Position numbers and translations under genes: made by a program
In this document: positions 34,278 to 46,954 of the stretch, in pieces
Layout of the letters: each line of letters starts with the position of its first letter
Position numbering within the stretch: position 1 is the stretch's first letter
From: Lolium rigidum
Taxonomy: Eukaryota > Streptophyta > Magnoliopsida > Poales > Poaceae
Length of the DNA: 64,000 nt
Reading direction: 5' to 3'
Assembly (NCBI RefSeq): GCF_022539505.1
Contig: NC_061510.1
Coordinates: 399,572,249-399,636,248, forward strand
The notes under the pieces: model-generated
The model's database searches: none
Seen by the model: only the letters and a program-made list of their open reading frames with translations
Told to the model about the DNA's origin: nothing

Positions 34278-34280
34278 TTA

Positions 34281-35486
34281 GAGCATCTCCAGCCGACTTT
34301 CCGACGAGGCCCCTACGACGCTTTTTTTTTTTTCTCATCCGGATGGACTAAAATGGCCTAGTCGCACCCCGCAACCTCGTTTTCGCCCGGATTTGGGCTT
34401 TCATCCGTCCGGCGAGTCAAGGTCATCCCCGCCCCCCCGGGAGCGCTCGGGGACTCCGGACGGAACGAAAGTGCGGGAAAAACATCAAGAAAACTTCCCG
34501 CGCTGATGGTGGCCCCGACTTGTCGGCGACAGACAACAATCGTATCCGCGCGCTTCAAAAGCCTACCACTGGTCAGACTTCGCCGGACGCGTAGCTTCCA
34601 CGCGGCGTCGCCTAGGATTCGATTCCCTCTATTTATCGCGGAACCTACCACGTCTGGCCGCATTCAGCACCGCCGTCTTCCTCCTCTCCCCAACCCTGTC
34701 TTCTCTCCCCAATCCGCCTCCACCAGCGAGCAATGGCTGGCCACGGCACGGCAAACAACGGCTTCGGCTGCCGTTCCCTACACCAATGGGAGGCGGGACT
34801 CCTGCACATGGCGAGCTACCCCGGCGCCGCCGGACTTCTGCGTGCCCGGAGGATGGCGCCTGAGCGCGGGGGGAGTCCCGATCCCGCCGCTTCCGGTGGG
34901 AGGCGACGAGCTCGACGCAACTATCGACGTTGTGCGGGTCACCCTCACCGAGGAGCAGCGCGCGGAGGAGCGGTACCTCGCCGACAACTACGACACCTAG
35001 AACGAGTTCTTCCGTCTCCGGCACGAACGGGAACTCGCAGTGTACGACCTTCATGCCCCTCCTCCAGCGCGTAACAACACCGCCGGCCGCCGCCGCTGGT
35101 GGGGTGCGCTGGGCCGCACGCTCGCCCGTGTGCTAGCGCACATCGAGGTCGGCAACTCCCCCCTGACGATGCCGCCGGAAGCGCCGCCGCCCGAGGACGC
35201 CGGGAACTCGAGCGATGATGGCATGTAGTACGCTATTATTAGTTTTAGTTTATGTTTCCATCTGGCCGATTTCAAATATATGTACGAACTCTCCTATATA
35301 AGTTAAATATATTTAAATTTTGCTTATGTTTAAACGAGTTTCGCCTAGTTTTGTCTGAATTCGCCGTATTTTGTCAAAAATTTTCATCCACCCTGGGCTC
35401 GCCGCTGGGAAAATGGGCCTCCCCAGACCAAAAAATACATCCTTCTCCGGATTTCGGCCTGGGGATCCCAATGGCTGGAGATGCTC
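34281..35486 (+). mobile_element. PIF/Harbinger-like DNA transposon, 1206 bp
   Basis: Terminal inverted repeats GAGCATCTCCAGCC (34281-34294) and GGCTGGAGATGCTC (35473-35486) are perfect over 14 bases. They are flanked by TTA on both sides (34278-34280, 35487-35489), the target preferred by PIF/Harbinger elements. No DDE transposase is seen; it carries one protein-like frame instead. Probably non-autonomous. Confidence 0.75.
34506..35228 (+). pseudogene. Conserved unknown protein carried by the PIF-like element, one internal stop
   Basis: The frame is open from at least 34506 to a TAG at 34998 and continues in the same frame to a second TAG at 35226. Around the first stop the text reads 'RYLADNYDT stop NEFFRLRHERELAVYD', where similar grass repeat proteins usually have Trp, so TGG to TAG is likely. 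Downstream is 'RWWGALGRTLARVLAHIEVG'. This kind of protein (GGVP.PP...WW..PGRTL..VL.HIEGGN) recurs in Triticeae repeats, as I remember it. Its function is unknown. GC content is higher than that of the flanks. Confidence 0.5.
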
Positions 35487-35489
35487 TTA

Positions 35490-36095
35490 CACTGCATGCC
35501 TTCAACGAGGTTTTCCCAACTCTCTGGGCAATATGGTGGGCATGCAAGCAGGAAAATCATACAAAATGAGGACTCAATTGACTGACACTAATTGCAGCGG
35601 TCAAGAGACCGGAACGGGACAAAGGGGTTCTAGGTGCTCGCTCACATGCGATAGTGAGGTGGTCTCTACCACCCTCCGGGATGCTGAAGATCCACGATGA
35701 TTGTGCAGTAGCGAAGGTGCATAATCGAGGAGCTGTGGGTGTTATCTGTCACGATGGCCACGACCTGCGGTGGTCTTCAACGGAATGGTAAACCCTGAGG
35801 TTCTATACAGCCACTAGACTGTGCTAAAGCACTAAAGGTCTCCAGGGATGACAACTGCTTGTTCCCTAGGATTGCCCCGGTGTTGTATGAACGCGGTCAA
35901 TGGAGAGCCTTCGATGGGGTAACACTGCATGATGATCCTCATGAACACCGCGAAGCAAATATGGAGGCTCACATGATAGTTCTCCTTGCTACTACTCTAG
36001 CAATAAGACGTTACACATCCTCCTCCTGATTTCGATTTACCTGTAAACATTATGGTTAGCTAATGAAAGCTTCGGCTGTTCTACTAAAAAAAGTG
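35490..36095 (+). pseudogene. LINE 3' remnant, RNase H-like
   Basis: Plus-strand frames give 'KIHDDCAVAKVHNRGAVGVI' (about 35690-35745), typical of the RVT_3/RNase H fold at the end of plant LINE ORF2. Farther on is 'REANMEAHMIVLLATTLAIR' (about 35950-36010), matching the usual REAN.EAH.LA..A end. It is followed by stops and a short A run (36085-36091). Frameshifted and partial. Confidence 0.6.
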
Positions 36096-37799
36096 GCACA
36101 ATACGTATGTGTGCACCTCGCATATATAAAAACAAGTTCGTGTATATTGGAAAAAAAACAACAACAAGTCGGCGTATTGAAAAAAAAAAACAATATTAAT
36201 TTCAGCATGGAGGGAGTAACCACCCACATCTAATTAGTACTGACCAAATTTAAACATGTATGCATATAAACCTTAAGGAATTAACTAAGCGCCTGGACTA
36301 ATTAGATTTCAGAGACCACTATTGAACCACAAGAAATTGGCAGTGACCATATCCATCTACCCGTCACCACCAGCCGCTGTCGTGGCACCGCCGTCGCCAT
36401 GGACCTCTTGCTACTCCGCCGGTGAAGCCTCATCTCCCCTCCGTCATCTGCAACCATGCCACCGCCCACCATGGAGGACCAAGGCCGAACCGTTATCCTC
36501 TATAGCCAGTTGATCTCGGGCTAGGGTTTGTGTTAGTGCTCAATTTGGTGGCTCCGAGCGGTGGGATAGAAAAAAGGGGAGGCGGGGGTTCCGGGGAGAT
36601 GCTTTGCAAGGCTGGGGGATCTAGCCGGTTGCATAGATGGAGGGAAGGGGGTTGGTGGAGGAGGGAGGTCGTGAGGGTGGGGATGGGTTCCCTCTGTTCG
36701 CGTTTGGCATGGTGGGAGCTGGTTGCTGGTTTTTTGGGCTGCACCAAACTTTCTTGCATCTCGCACCTATTGGACTAGGTTATTGGCACTAAATCAAATT
36801 CCTTAGGCACCAAATCAAATTATTTCGATGGGTTTCACGAGAGAGCACAATATCTCGGTGGGATGCTAGCTCATCGTTTCGTGCCTTGGCCCACGGATTG
36901 GCATCTCATCCCTCCATTCTGATCACATCCAACAGCTGATATCGTCCTCCTCCTATCTCTTGTTCCACCCTACATCCAACGACTAATTTTCATCTCCCTC
37001 AGACCAAATTCGAAGCAAATTTGAATCCAAAGACACTACATATGTTGTTTCCGGGATCGTTATTTCACGCGATGAGATGGTTAGTGCCTTATTTTCATGT
37101 GCAAACACAAACAAATGGTTATTCATAGATTTTTGTGTCAGGGAGGCACGACTCGCCGGTAGAGGGTATGTTTGGAGGCCGATGGTGAATCGATGATCAG
37201 TGGGAGGGAGGAAGATTGTGTGAGATGTTGGGAGAACACATCGACAATGGAAGACTTGGAAAGGGATAGAAGAGAGGGGTGGATGCACATGAAAATATTG
37301 TTATGATGGTCAATGCAAATGAAATATTAGCCATTGTCACTAGCTAGTTGCACCCTGTATCGCTAACACTGATTGAAAATCTGTATACTCTTGTGCTAGC
37401 AAAGGATTTATTTACCGAGCACATACAAAAATCTTTCCCGGTGACATTAAAATAACTCTTGATTAGATCACTTATAAATCAAACCAAAGCTAGTAGCAAA
37501 TGAATAGAATTTATCTCAACTTGTCCACATGTTGTTTGCTTTCATAGTAGCATGACTCCTTATTTTGGTTTTGGTTTCCATGGAGATCGATTTCAGGACA
37601 GAAGAGCCGCGTGAGAGGAGGAGGTCACTAGGAGAGCTTGGGTGAATTTTATTTGGAATCCCAATGTTACTCAAAAGAGACAAATACGCAAATTAATTTG
37701 GGGATCATCCTAAAAAATTGGCGCGTTCCCGCCCTTTGCCTGGTGAGCGCCAAACAAACATGCCGCCACGAATATTCAAAATATTTTGACGTGGGCTCA
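36096..37799. other. Intergenic, no convincing gene
   Basis: A GC-richer piece at 36340-36760 has open frames on both strands (Pro/Ser-rich, low complexity) but no recognisable domain, start context or splice pattern. The rest is AT-rich single-copy-looking DNA within this window. Confidence 0.4.
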
Positions 37800-38560
37800 A
37801 CTCAAGTGAAAGGAGTCGAAAACGATGGACCGACACCATCCTCCCCGTCTTCGATCCCCTTTCTCCGGTCCCGAATCTCTTCGCGTCACCGGGCCGCCTC
37901 CTCCTCGCCGGCTACGCCGCCCCACCTCGCCGCCCCTCTGTCCCTCCCTCGCCGCCCCTTCTCCTCTACCACACCACCGGCTCCTCCTCGCCATACATCC
38001 CGGCGTGATTACCAGCGCCGCCGCGAAACCGTAGAAGTGAGTAGGCCAGACCGGCGTCGAGGAACTCCACATGGTGCTGGCCCTCGCCGCCGCCGACGCC
38101 CGGGGCTAGATGAGGCCGCTGTCAGAGCGGCTGGAGCTGCACAAGCCGTGGCCGACCATGGTGCCCGAGCAGCACCAGCAGTGGCAGGGGATGAAACCAG
38201 TGCTGGATGTCCTCGACGGCGCCCGCGTCGACCTCGCCCGCCACTGTAAGTTTCCGATCTGATCTCCTAGCCTCCTCCCGGCCTTAATTCCATCTGGCTC
38301 AAGCTCGACCACGTGCAGAAAACGGAGGAGTGGATCGAGGCCAGCCTTCATCAGCTCCTGCCCGTATGTGCTCGCGCAAGGACAGGCCGCGCGCCGTCCA
38401 GAGCTGCAGCTGTCCGTGGACCCTGACGCGCAAGGGGACGAAGACCTGGACATGCCCGACCATGAGGAGCTCGGCCAACAATGGAAAGGTCGGGGTTTCC
38501 CCCTGTTCTGCCATGTGCTATATTCTACCTGCAGTGATTACTTTTGTTATTGTGAAATAT
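37800..38560 (+). other. GC-rich gene-fragment-like segment, unknown
   Basis: After a GCGCG-TTCCCGCC stretch (about 37721-37733, E2F-site-like) there is a Pro/Arg/Ser-rich open region. It is followed by a possible exon 'MRPLSERLELHKPWPTMVPE' (about 38109-38168) that ends at a good donor (cact|gtaagt, 38246-38247). A second possible exon starts after gtgcag (about 38319), reading 'KTEEWIEASLHQLLPV'. No complete frame joins them. It may be a captured or decayed gene end. I do not recognise the protein. Confidence 0.35.
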
Positions 38561-41213
38561 GAGCTTCATCATCCACTGAATATTGAAGCTTGCACATGGT
38601 CACACTAGCTAGCTCGATCCCATTTATCAAATCGCTTCCTGGTCAGATGCCACTTTGATGAGCAGTACTGGGAGGACTAGAGCAAGTGACACCATCATAT
38701 GGCTGCAACTGTACATACAGATCAAGAAAGATCTATGTAGCTAGGCATGCAGACTTTGCGCCTAGTGTTCTGGAAGTTTCAGGTAGCTTTCGTTCATTCG
38801 TGCAGCAAATGGACAGTTTCAGGTAGCTAGCTAGCTGAATGATAGCTGAAGGTTCGTGTGTGGTATCTTGTGGTGTGTCTGTGGCATTGCTTCAGGTTGA
38901 GGTTCAACTGCTGTGTGTGTGGCTGCTCCAGAATGTCTTTTTGTTTTTTACATTCACGTTCAGACTAAAAATTGCAGCTAGCTAGGCAATGGCAATTGTG
39001 TCTGTGTGTGCTGTTGCGCAGCTTCAGGCTTGTGTTCTTGTGTTGTCCAACAAGTTTGAATCGATTTTCCCATAGTGTGAAATAAATCTGGCATGTTTAT
39101 AGCTATTGTTAATACTTGCAAGATTGTAATAATTATCCAACAAATCTGGTTTTGAAATTAAGATACTTTGAACTGTCTGATTAGAAGTTGAAGAATCTTT
39201 ATTGCTGTTAATAATCTTGTGATGATTACATTTACATGCCGAGGATCTCCATGCCACCGTGACAACTAGTTGCTGCTAATAAACGAAGCTTCTCTACAGC
39301 TGACCATGATGTCCTTACAGGATTATTACAAGGAGGACTATATGGCATTTGGAAGAAGCTATAGTAGCTTCCATCTGTAGCCTGATGCATCATCACTTGG
39401 AGGAAGGAAGCTGGAAGGCCAACGGGGGATACAGGAAATCTCTATGTATGCAGCCTAGGCCGCGTGGTCATACATATGCAAGCAACTATGTTTTGTCATT
39501 TCCGGGCTGGTGTGCATCCCTTATGCGGTTATGCCTTGATGCTGATTGCTTGTTAGTTTTCTCGTAGATTAGACTTGTGAATGAGCTGATTTTATTGTTT
39601 GTAGGTCATATTGGGTTGTTCTGTATGCATTATTGTTTTGATTGGACTATTCTTGTTTGCTGTACATGTTTGAATGTCCAAAACACAGCAAGGTCGTGGC
39701 AAATTTTTGAACATGCTTGCTAATTAATTTAGAAAAAGGTAAGAATGTCATTTGTCCTCTGATTTATTTTCTATGTACTCATATATTGTTGTTTGATGTC
39801 GAGTTAAGAGTGCTAGTCTGTATATATGTCACATCTAGTTGAAGCACTCGATGCTTTTCCCTTTCAAGTTTCAACAATATATAAGTTGCTATATATATCA
39901 ATCTTGGTAGCTAGGTAGGCTGGGATATTATTTGGCATTGGATTATTTATGTATCATGAATTTGCATGTTGATGTCGTATCTTACTAAATAAATCTGCTC
40001 TGAACTTATTAAATCTGCTTCAAAGCTGAGCACCATCATTCTTTGTCCTTACAAAATCTGCTTCAAAGCTGACCACCAACATTCTTTGTTCTTGCCGGAG
40101 GCTAACAACAGGAACCTGCCCTGCCTGATGCATCCATCACTTGGAAGGAACCAAGGGAGACACCATCATGTTGATGCCTTGGTCTACGATGCATATGGTC
40201 ACAATGCATTGAGCCTCCCAAAATTCAGGTCCAAGAGAAGTCCCTTAACACTAGCATTCACGTGTTGTATGTAATACCCGTCACAGGAAGGGATAGGATT
40301 GCAGAAACTTCTGTGCTGCTGCGCATTGGCATATTGTTTTCGTTTCTTGTTTGGTGTTGTTTGATGTTGCGGAAGTCCTAAAGATGGCTGCTGTTTGGTG
40401 CCTGATAGGTTGTGCTTTGTCCACAATTATTGTCTAAATTGTACTAGTATTTGTTTGTTGTGCAGGTTTGGATGTACAATAAACAGGCACTTTCATGCCA
40501 AATTTTTTAATGGCCTCGCTAATTAAATTTGATTGATTAGCAAGCTCAACTGCTACTAGTTCGGTTTCTTAAAGAAAATTCTGTTCATCATGGAAAGAAG
40601 TAGGAAGAAACAGTATAGCTAGCCAGTTTGTTACGTGAGAGACACCTATATCGTTTTACTTGGGCAAGTTTGGCTGAGCGATGGAAGGAAAAAGGCTGAG
40701 CACATTGGCAGGTAGAGAATCGGTGGATGCTGGTCTAATTTGGTACCCAGAATCGACCTTTGACTACATGTGGGAATCGGTCTAATACGATGAGCTAGTA
40801 CAATACCTCAGTGAATCGATCAATAAAATATGCAACAAGCTGGATGCCACATGTACATGGTAATCCCGATTCTATTTTCTAGCAAGGAGACATCATTATC
40901 GGGCAGAATTGGAAGCATTCGCCTATCCTTTTCTAGTGATCGATTAATCGCGCTCTCGTTGGTAGGAGTATTTGGGTCTTTTCTTCTCCAAACAATCGTG
41001 CGTATCAGATGCACTAAAGGAACCAGGAGTTACGTTTTGATCTTATCTTTTTACAGATATATAGGCTTGCTCCGTTCGTTGGTTCCTTTTGATGAGCTAG
41101 CTAGCTAAGTGCGCACTTCATCCATCCATCCATCTATTCTCTTATTTCCAAATTAAAAACAAGCACACCGATCAGTCTTATACGATCATCGATCAGCTTA
41201 GTCCCTTTTTATG
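38561..41213. other. Intergenic with members of a diverged local repeat
   Basis: No gene. Two stretches, about 39290-39740 and 40020-40560, share order and wording (gctgacca...cctgatgcatc..tcacttgga..gaa, later '..ttgctaattaa'). They resemble pieces at 41600-41760 and 44170-44560. Short open frames here are not supported. Confidence 0.4.
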
Positions 41214-41215
41214 TA

Positions 41216-41341
41216 CTACCTCTGTCTATTTTTAGATGTCAAAATTTTATCTAAATTCGGATGTATGTAGACACTTTTTTAGTATATAGATACATCCAAG
41301 TTTAAATGAATCTCCTGACATCTATTAATAGACGGAGGGAG
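41216..41341. mobile_element. Stowaway-type MITE, 126 bp
   Basis: Ends CTACCTCTGTCTATT and (reverse) CTCCCTCCGTCTATT, flanked by TA on both sides (41214-41215, 41342-41343). Inner text 'agatgtcaaaattttatc' and 'agatacatccaag' is typical of grass Stowaway elements mobilised by Tc1/mariner transposases. Confidence 0.85.
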
Positions 41342-41859
41342 TAGCAAAATCATAGTGTATAACCTTTGGTGCGTGAACAGAAGTTCGTTTCTTCCTGGCA
41401 ACGAAACTATACCTTGATATTCAGTGGGATAGTTCCATTGATGATTACTTGATCCCAGTTAAGCTTAGTTTATTCCTTTGCCAAGTATTACACTTTCGCT
41501 GTTAGGAGCAACTGTTGAGTCGATGACACACATTAGAACCATCTGTTGCACCTTTAAAGAGATTATAATTTATTTATTATTCTTGAGAAATCTCCTATAG
41601 CGGAGCTGACCATCATTTCTTGTTCTTCTTAGAGGATAACGAGGTACCAGGTGGAGCCTGACGCATCGCTTTGAATGAAGCAGGCTGAAAGACCTTGGGT
41701 ACAAGGAGGTTTGAGTTTTTAAGCACGGCTCGTTGATGACTCGCTAAGAGTAACTTCTATTGTAATTTAAACGTCATTTCTCCGTGTCTGTCGTCCACTA
41801 CGACTTGCGTTACCTTCAAAGCGACTGCGAACACGGAGAAGAGCTCAACACTTAAAGAA

Positions 41860-42780
41860 AAGTGTAGGTTAGTTTTAGCAAGTCATAGACAAGCCATGAT
41901 TCTTAAGGAAACAGTGGTTAGGGTAAGAGAGTCCTAGTGGACGTCCGCACGGTAGCAACGACGGATACAAAATGAGCCCACGACTTAATTTAAAGTAGAG
42001 GTTAGTTTTAGCGAGTCGTAGAAGTGCATTGCTTTTCGAGGAAGCATCGGTTAGGGTAAAGCGAGTTGTAGTGGACATCGGCGCGGTAGAGACAACGGAC
42101 ACAGAGACGAGCCTGTCACATAACTCAAAATATATGTTAGTTTTAGAAAGTCCTACCAGACATCCGTGTGGTAATGATGATGGACATGGAGACGAGCCCA
42201 CCAAAGTAGAGGTTATTTTAGTGTCGATAAGCCGTACATTGTCTCAATGAAGTGCAGTTAAAAAAGGCGCGATAGCGCCGTGAAATACAAAATTCTATTA
42301 CTACTCAATGGTATCTTAATGAAATAACGGTGTAAAAACATGCTAAAAATGCACTCATCATGTATCTCAAGAGTTCCTATTATGTAAAGCTAGCTAGATT
42401 CATAATTTTAGTTAAAAGTTCAAATTTTCCAAAATAAACATAACATGGCTTAGGGTAACTCGAGTCAGAAATCAGTGTGTGTCACAAGAAAACCGATAGA
42501 GTAACACATGTGGAGTGGGCGTCACTGCGGTAGGTACAACGGACATGAAGATTAGCCCACTACATCAACGAAATGAGCTGATATGGTAAGAGAGACGTAG
42601 GCGAGATGTTCGTTTTCTCAAGGAAGAACTAGTTAGAGTAACATCAATCATAGTGGATGTTGGCGTGGTAGCGGTGACAGAGAAGAAGACGGGGCCTACG
42701 CATCAAGGAAAGCACTACCGAGGGTGACACGATTAAGAGAAAGTAGTGGTTAGGGTTTTGGAGTCCTAGACGAGTTGTGC
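41860..42780. repeat. Degenerate tandem repeat, unit about 130 bp
   Basis: A unit with the ordered words 'ggttagttttagcaagtc', 'gttagggtaa', 'tcctagtggac.tc.g', 'gtag..acaacggaca' and 'gagcccac' recurs at about 41872, 42000 and 42133, and in more decayed form from 42460 to 42780. The units are too diverged for a recent array. The open frames across it reflect the repeat and are not genes. Confidence 0.6.
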
Positions 42781-45700
42781 TTCTCAAGAAAGTAGTAGTT
42801 GGGTCAAGGGCAACAGGTAGTCAAGCAGCCACTTGTTTACGGGAGACATTTTGAGTTTCAAATATGCTATCATGTAGTTGACGGGTATCATTTCATGTGG
42901 AATCTTTTTGATAAATTTTTCTTTGGTGCATGTGTCATTTAAGGAACCAATAGACACACTTAAAAATGTGATATTATGAGCTATTTTCTTGAGTAGCAAT
43001 GTATTTTTCTGTATCCTCCAAAACTAATACTCTAGAAACAAATCTCTATGCATGTCTTTGTCGAGGCAGCAAATAATTTATGTATCCATGAGATCGATGC
43101 CAACAATGCACACATGTGGTAGTAAAGATTTTTACGTGTTGCTTTTAGATTATTGCAGCAAATTAAAGGTTTCATTATTGCATGGGATTATGAAGAAAAA
43201 ATATACATCATGGTTAGAAGTGGCAAATAATTCAAGATTGAATTTAAGAATGAACATTTTTATCAAAGTAAAACCTTAGTAAAGCGTAGAAGACACATAG
43301 CAGATCACATATAAAATATTATGTGAGATGGCTGCACAGCCAAACAGATAGTAGATCTAGCTATTTGTTTAGGTGACACATGACAAATTCTAAAGTAGCT
43401 GAAGCGATACAGTGATATTTAGGAGTTAAACAAACTTACAAAAATACCCCCTCCTTGCTCAAACTAAGTGCATATACGATTTTTTTGAAGTCAAACAATG
43501 CAAAATTTGATCAAGCATGTAGAAAATAATATCGACATGTACAATACAAAATTATTACCATTACATTCGTAATGATATATATTTCATATAGTATACATTA
43601 AATATTGTAGATATAAATATTTTTATCATTAAACCTTGCCAAACTTTACATTATTTGTATCAAAGCTACACTTTAATTATCCTCCGCAACAATAAAATAT
43701 GGTTTCCCTGTAGGAACGAAAATGGCAACCAGCTAGCTTTACGATGAGACAAGTGACTTACTTTTTTACACTAGTATATAGCAAGGGCAAAAAAAAGTTG
43801 ACATGAATTTTCCTTTGCACCGATAGTAAACTATCTAGGGTGGAGAATCTTGAGCGCGTATAAGGAATTCTCCTAGAATAATGGACGGAAATACGGAATC
43901 GAAGCAGTCACGTACGCGTGGGCATGCATGAGAAATCCGAAGCCTCAGTCGATTAGCACAAGATGAAACTAGCCTTTCCTTCAACCCGATCGAGCTTCTG
44001 CCAACCATCCTTGCTCCATCGAGCCATCACCAATCAAAATAGAAACAAATCACTCCAGAATATGATCACTCGCTGCCGGTGCATGCACGGCGAAAAGTTT
44101 TTCTTGGTTCATGATTGATTTCCAAATACCACCCCGCTTTGCTCCAGGAAAAACAAAAAAGTACAGTAAAAAACTCTCCTTTAGAGGAGCATATCATCAT
44201 TTTTTGTTCTTCTTCGAGGATAACGAGGTAGCAGCTAGAGCTTGATGTACCGCTTTGAAGGAAGCTGGCTGAAAGACCTTGGGTGCAACGATATGTCGAG
44301 GAGCAGTAAGCCTCTTGTATAACACCTTGATCAGCTATGTGATTTATAAGTTGCAATGCATGGGCTGATGCATGTGCGGTTGTAATGAGTAATGACTGTC
44401 CCAGGACTGATGATTGTATGAGCTGTGCTTTATGCATCTTTCTTTTTTCGTATATATTGTCTGCTGTGTGATCTTGATGACCGAAAAACAGGGATGGTCA
44501 TGCCAAAATTTTCAATTTTCTTGCTGTGTGGCTTTCGAACTATTGTCTTGATCATGTTTTTATTTTGATGAAACCCATCTTGTTACTTAAGAATGGAGTT
44601 GAATTCTACTACATGTAGTTAGGCCAAGCTGGCTGAGCTGGGTGGGAATGAGTTCTGACTTGACGGGTTTGTACTAGCTAGGCTACTAGTCCCATCCTGA
44701 GAAATGGAAGTCGTGAAGAACCTAACCTCCCAGCAACTTCCGAACGCTACCAGAAGCTCCTCTATTGGAGCTCGTATGCAAAATTTACGACTCAGAGAAA
44801 AAGACATTGGGAAACCTCAGGATCCATCATCCTATCACACGTTTACGATGAAGAGATGACACAAAGAAAGGTAACATCTAGCGTATTATGCAAAGGATGG
44901 TCACATGAGACATAACTTGTTGCGCAAGAAAAGCTTAAGTTATAGTCATCTCGAAGCATAAAATAACAAGGCACGGCAAGAAGAAAACACATGTAATGAT
45001 ACACACTTGTTATCTCCTGGTCATGGAGACAAGCTCAACACATAAATGAAAAAAGGGGTTGGGGTCACTAGAGCTGAAACGATGATTTTCTATGGCTTTT
45101 CAAGTTATGTACTATTCCAAAACCTAAATGATCATTTTTCATGGTTTCTAAATTTTATTTAACATATTAGTCTTTTTTTTCTAACAGATTTAGTCGATTA
45201 GTCATGCTAGAATTCACTTTAGCTAGCTAACTCTTCTTGCTCGTGCCGTTTACAGGAGAAAACGTTTAGCTAGCCAAGATCATACCTAAGCCAACTAGTT
45301 GTAGTTGAGACTTTTAGCTAACTATATTGCAATCTGAGTCGGTCAGCGTAGAACTGGGCAGTGCATGGTGCCGAGCCTGGGTGCGTTGGAGAGGACACCT
45401 AGATCCTTGAGTTCAAGTCACTTGGAGATGAATATTTTAGTGAGCAGATCGAGTGACGTCAATGTTTACCGTGTGTGGCCTGTCGGGGTGTTTGCCTACC
45501 AGTCGTTTCTCTTGCCTAGCACCGCTGGCCGGAAGGGAACAATACTAGCGGAGTTAGCAGAGTTCCGTTCGGGAATAATTGCCGCAGTCTGATTCGTATG
45601 GATCTAGAAAATTGTTAGATACACACAAATCAGACAAACATACGGCACTTATTTGCGAACGGAGGAAGTATTTGCGAAGAGATCAGGAATATGCATACAT

Positions 45701-46440
45701 GTTTACGCGCCTGCTGCATGTTGTATAAAGTGTACTATTACATGTCCAGTAGTTGACCGAATTAAATAAATTATCTCACACAAGACTTCGTTCTGCATGC
45801 ATTGTTGCATTTGGTTGTCACACACCTCATAAGATGGGCCAGTAGCATGGAAACAAGCACTGAGAGGTCTCTTTCCAGTTCAGTTTCTGTCGTAGGTGGA
45901 AGCCCAACAACATTCTGTAAAAGGCCCAAACAACAATACGGGGAGCAAGATGGGAGGATACTCCAATATTTAGTCCCACCTTGCTAAGCCAAGAGAATGG
46001 AGACTAACTTATAAGGGGAACTTTTTGTTGTCACCTAGATAGTAGTAAAAGCACATGGAGCACACATAAATAGCGCGTGCGCTCGCGTGAATATTCGCGA
46101 CTTAAGACTTTGGACGCTTGGCGACGGCGACACTACCCAAACATATCTACTTTTTTCTGCATGAAATTTTCATTAGCTCCATTTAATCTAGTTTTTCCAA
46201 GATGTGCCACGGTTGCATTTGGTTGTGTCACACGGGGAGATCTCTTGACTGGTTGGTGGCAACATTCCTTTAGTGTGTGTGTGTGTGAGAGAGAGAGAGA
46301 ATTAGGTTTCTCCGACCCCTACCTCTAATGAAGATTAACAGGTTTGACGTCCTCAAATACTTAAATTCAACCCATCGCAATAAACATCTCGAATAAGTAA
46401 TTGTAGGAGAGACTAATGTGCCCCATTATTGGTAGAATTT
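42781..46440. other. Intergenic, repeat debris, no gene
   Basis: A possible old MITE lies at about 43444-43690 (starts taccccctccttgctc, AT-rich interior). Another member of the local repeat series is at 44170-44560. A (GT)n(GA)n microsatellite is at 46273-46301. Nothing with protein-coding support. Confidence 0.45.
46273..46301. repeat. (GT)n(GA)n microsatellite
   Basis: About seven GT units run directly into about seven GA units. Confidence 0.9.
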
Positions 46441-46544
46441 CACTAAGTCTCCGATTATTACTATTCGAAAGAGTTGTTCCTTCAATATTTTAGTGTTAAA
46501 TATAATAGAATAAAATGATACTTATATGTAAAAGTAATGTTGCT

Positions 46545-46683
46545 CATGCGTTGATCTGGCCCCGTGCCGCCTCCGGATTGCTGATGAAGTCGACGCTGCT
46601 GGCCTCGGCGCTGAACTTGTCCACGACGGTGCGGCGGTAGGCGGCCTTCAGCGGGCACGTGAGCTCGCTCCACACGCCGCACG
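46545..46683 (-). pseudogene. Serpin fragment, 139 bp
   Basis: Identical at every position, by eye, to 28184-28322 in exon 1 of the intact serpin (minus strand, covering the VWSELTCPLKAAYRRTVVDK to GQINAW part). Nothing else of the serpin survives here. The left joint (ttgct/catgcg) and right joint (cgcacg/tgagcg) are blunt, without the flanks seen in copy 1. Confidence 0.9.
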
Positions 46684-46954
46684 TGAGCGTATTTTACTAA
46701 CTTTGTTTTGATTGCCACCTCTGCATCTAATGTACAGACATTGTAAGTTTATCCCTTTCATACAAAGGCACTATGTAGGATTTATTTCCCAAGAAGCATA
46801 GTATAATTTATAATGGTGCTCTTTTAGGGTTATAGATGCCATAAGGCTTAATTCCTGGTCAACCTGGTTTCATGTGTAATTTACATGCAACTAAGGTAAA
46901 GGATATGCAATTGCACATGTATGTATCAATAAGCAAGTTTCAGACGAGGACTTA

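Noticed and set aside
43444..43690. MITE
   Set aside because: Start resembles a Stowaway end, but the matching end and TA duplication could not be fixed; mentioned only as possible debris.
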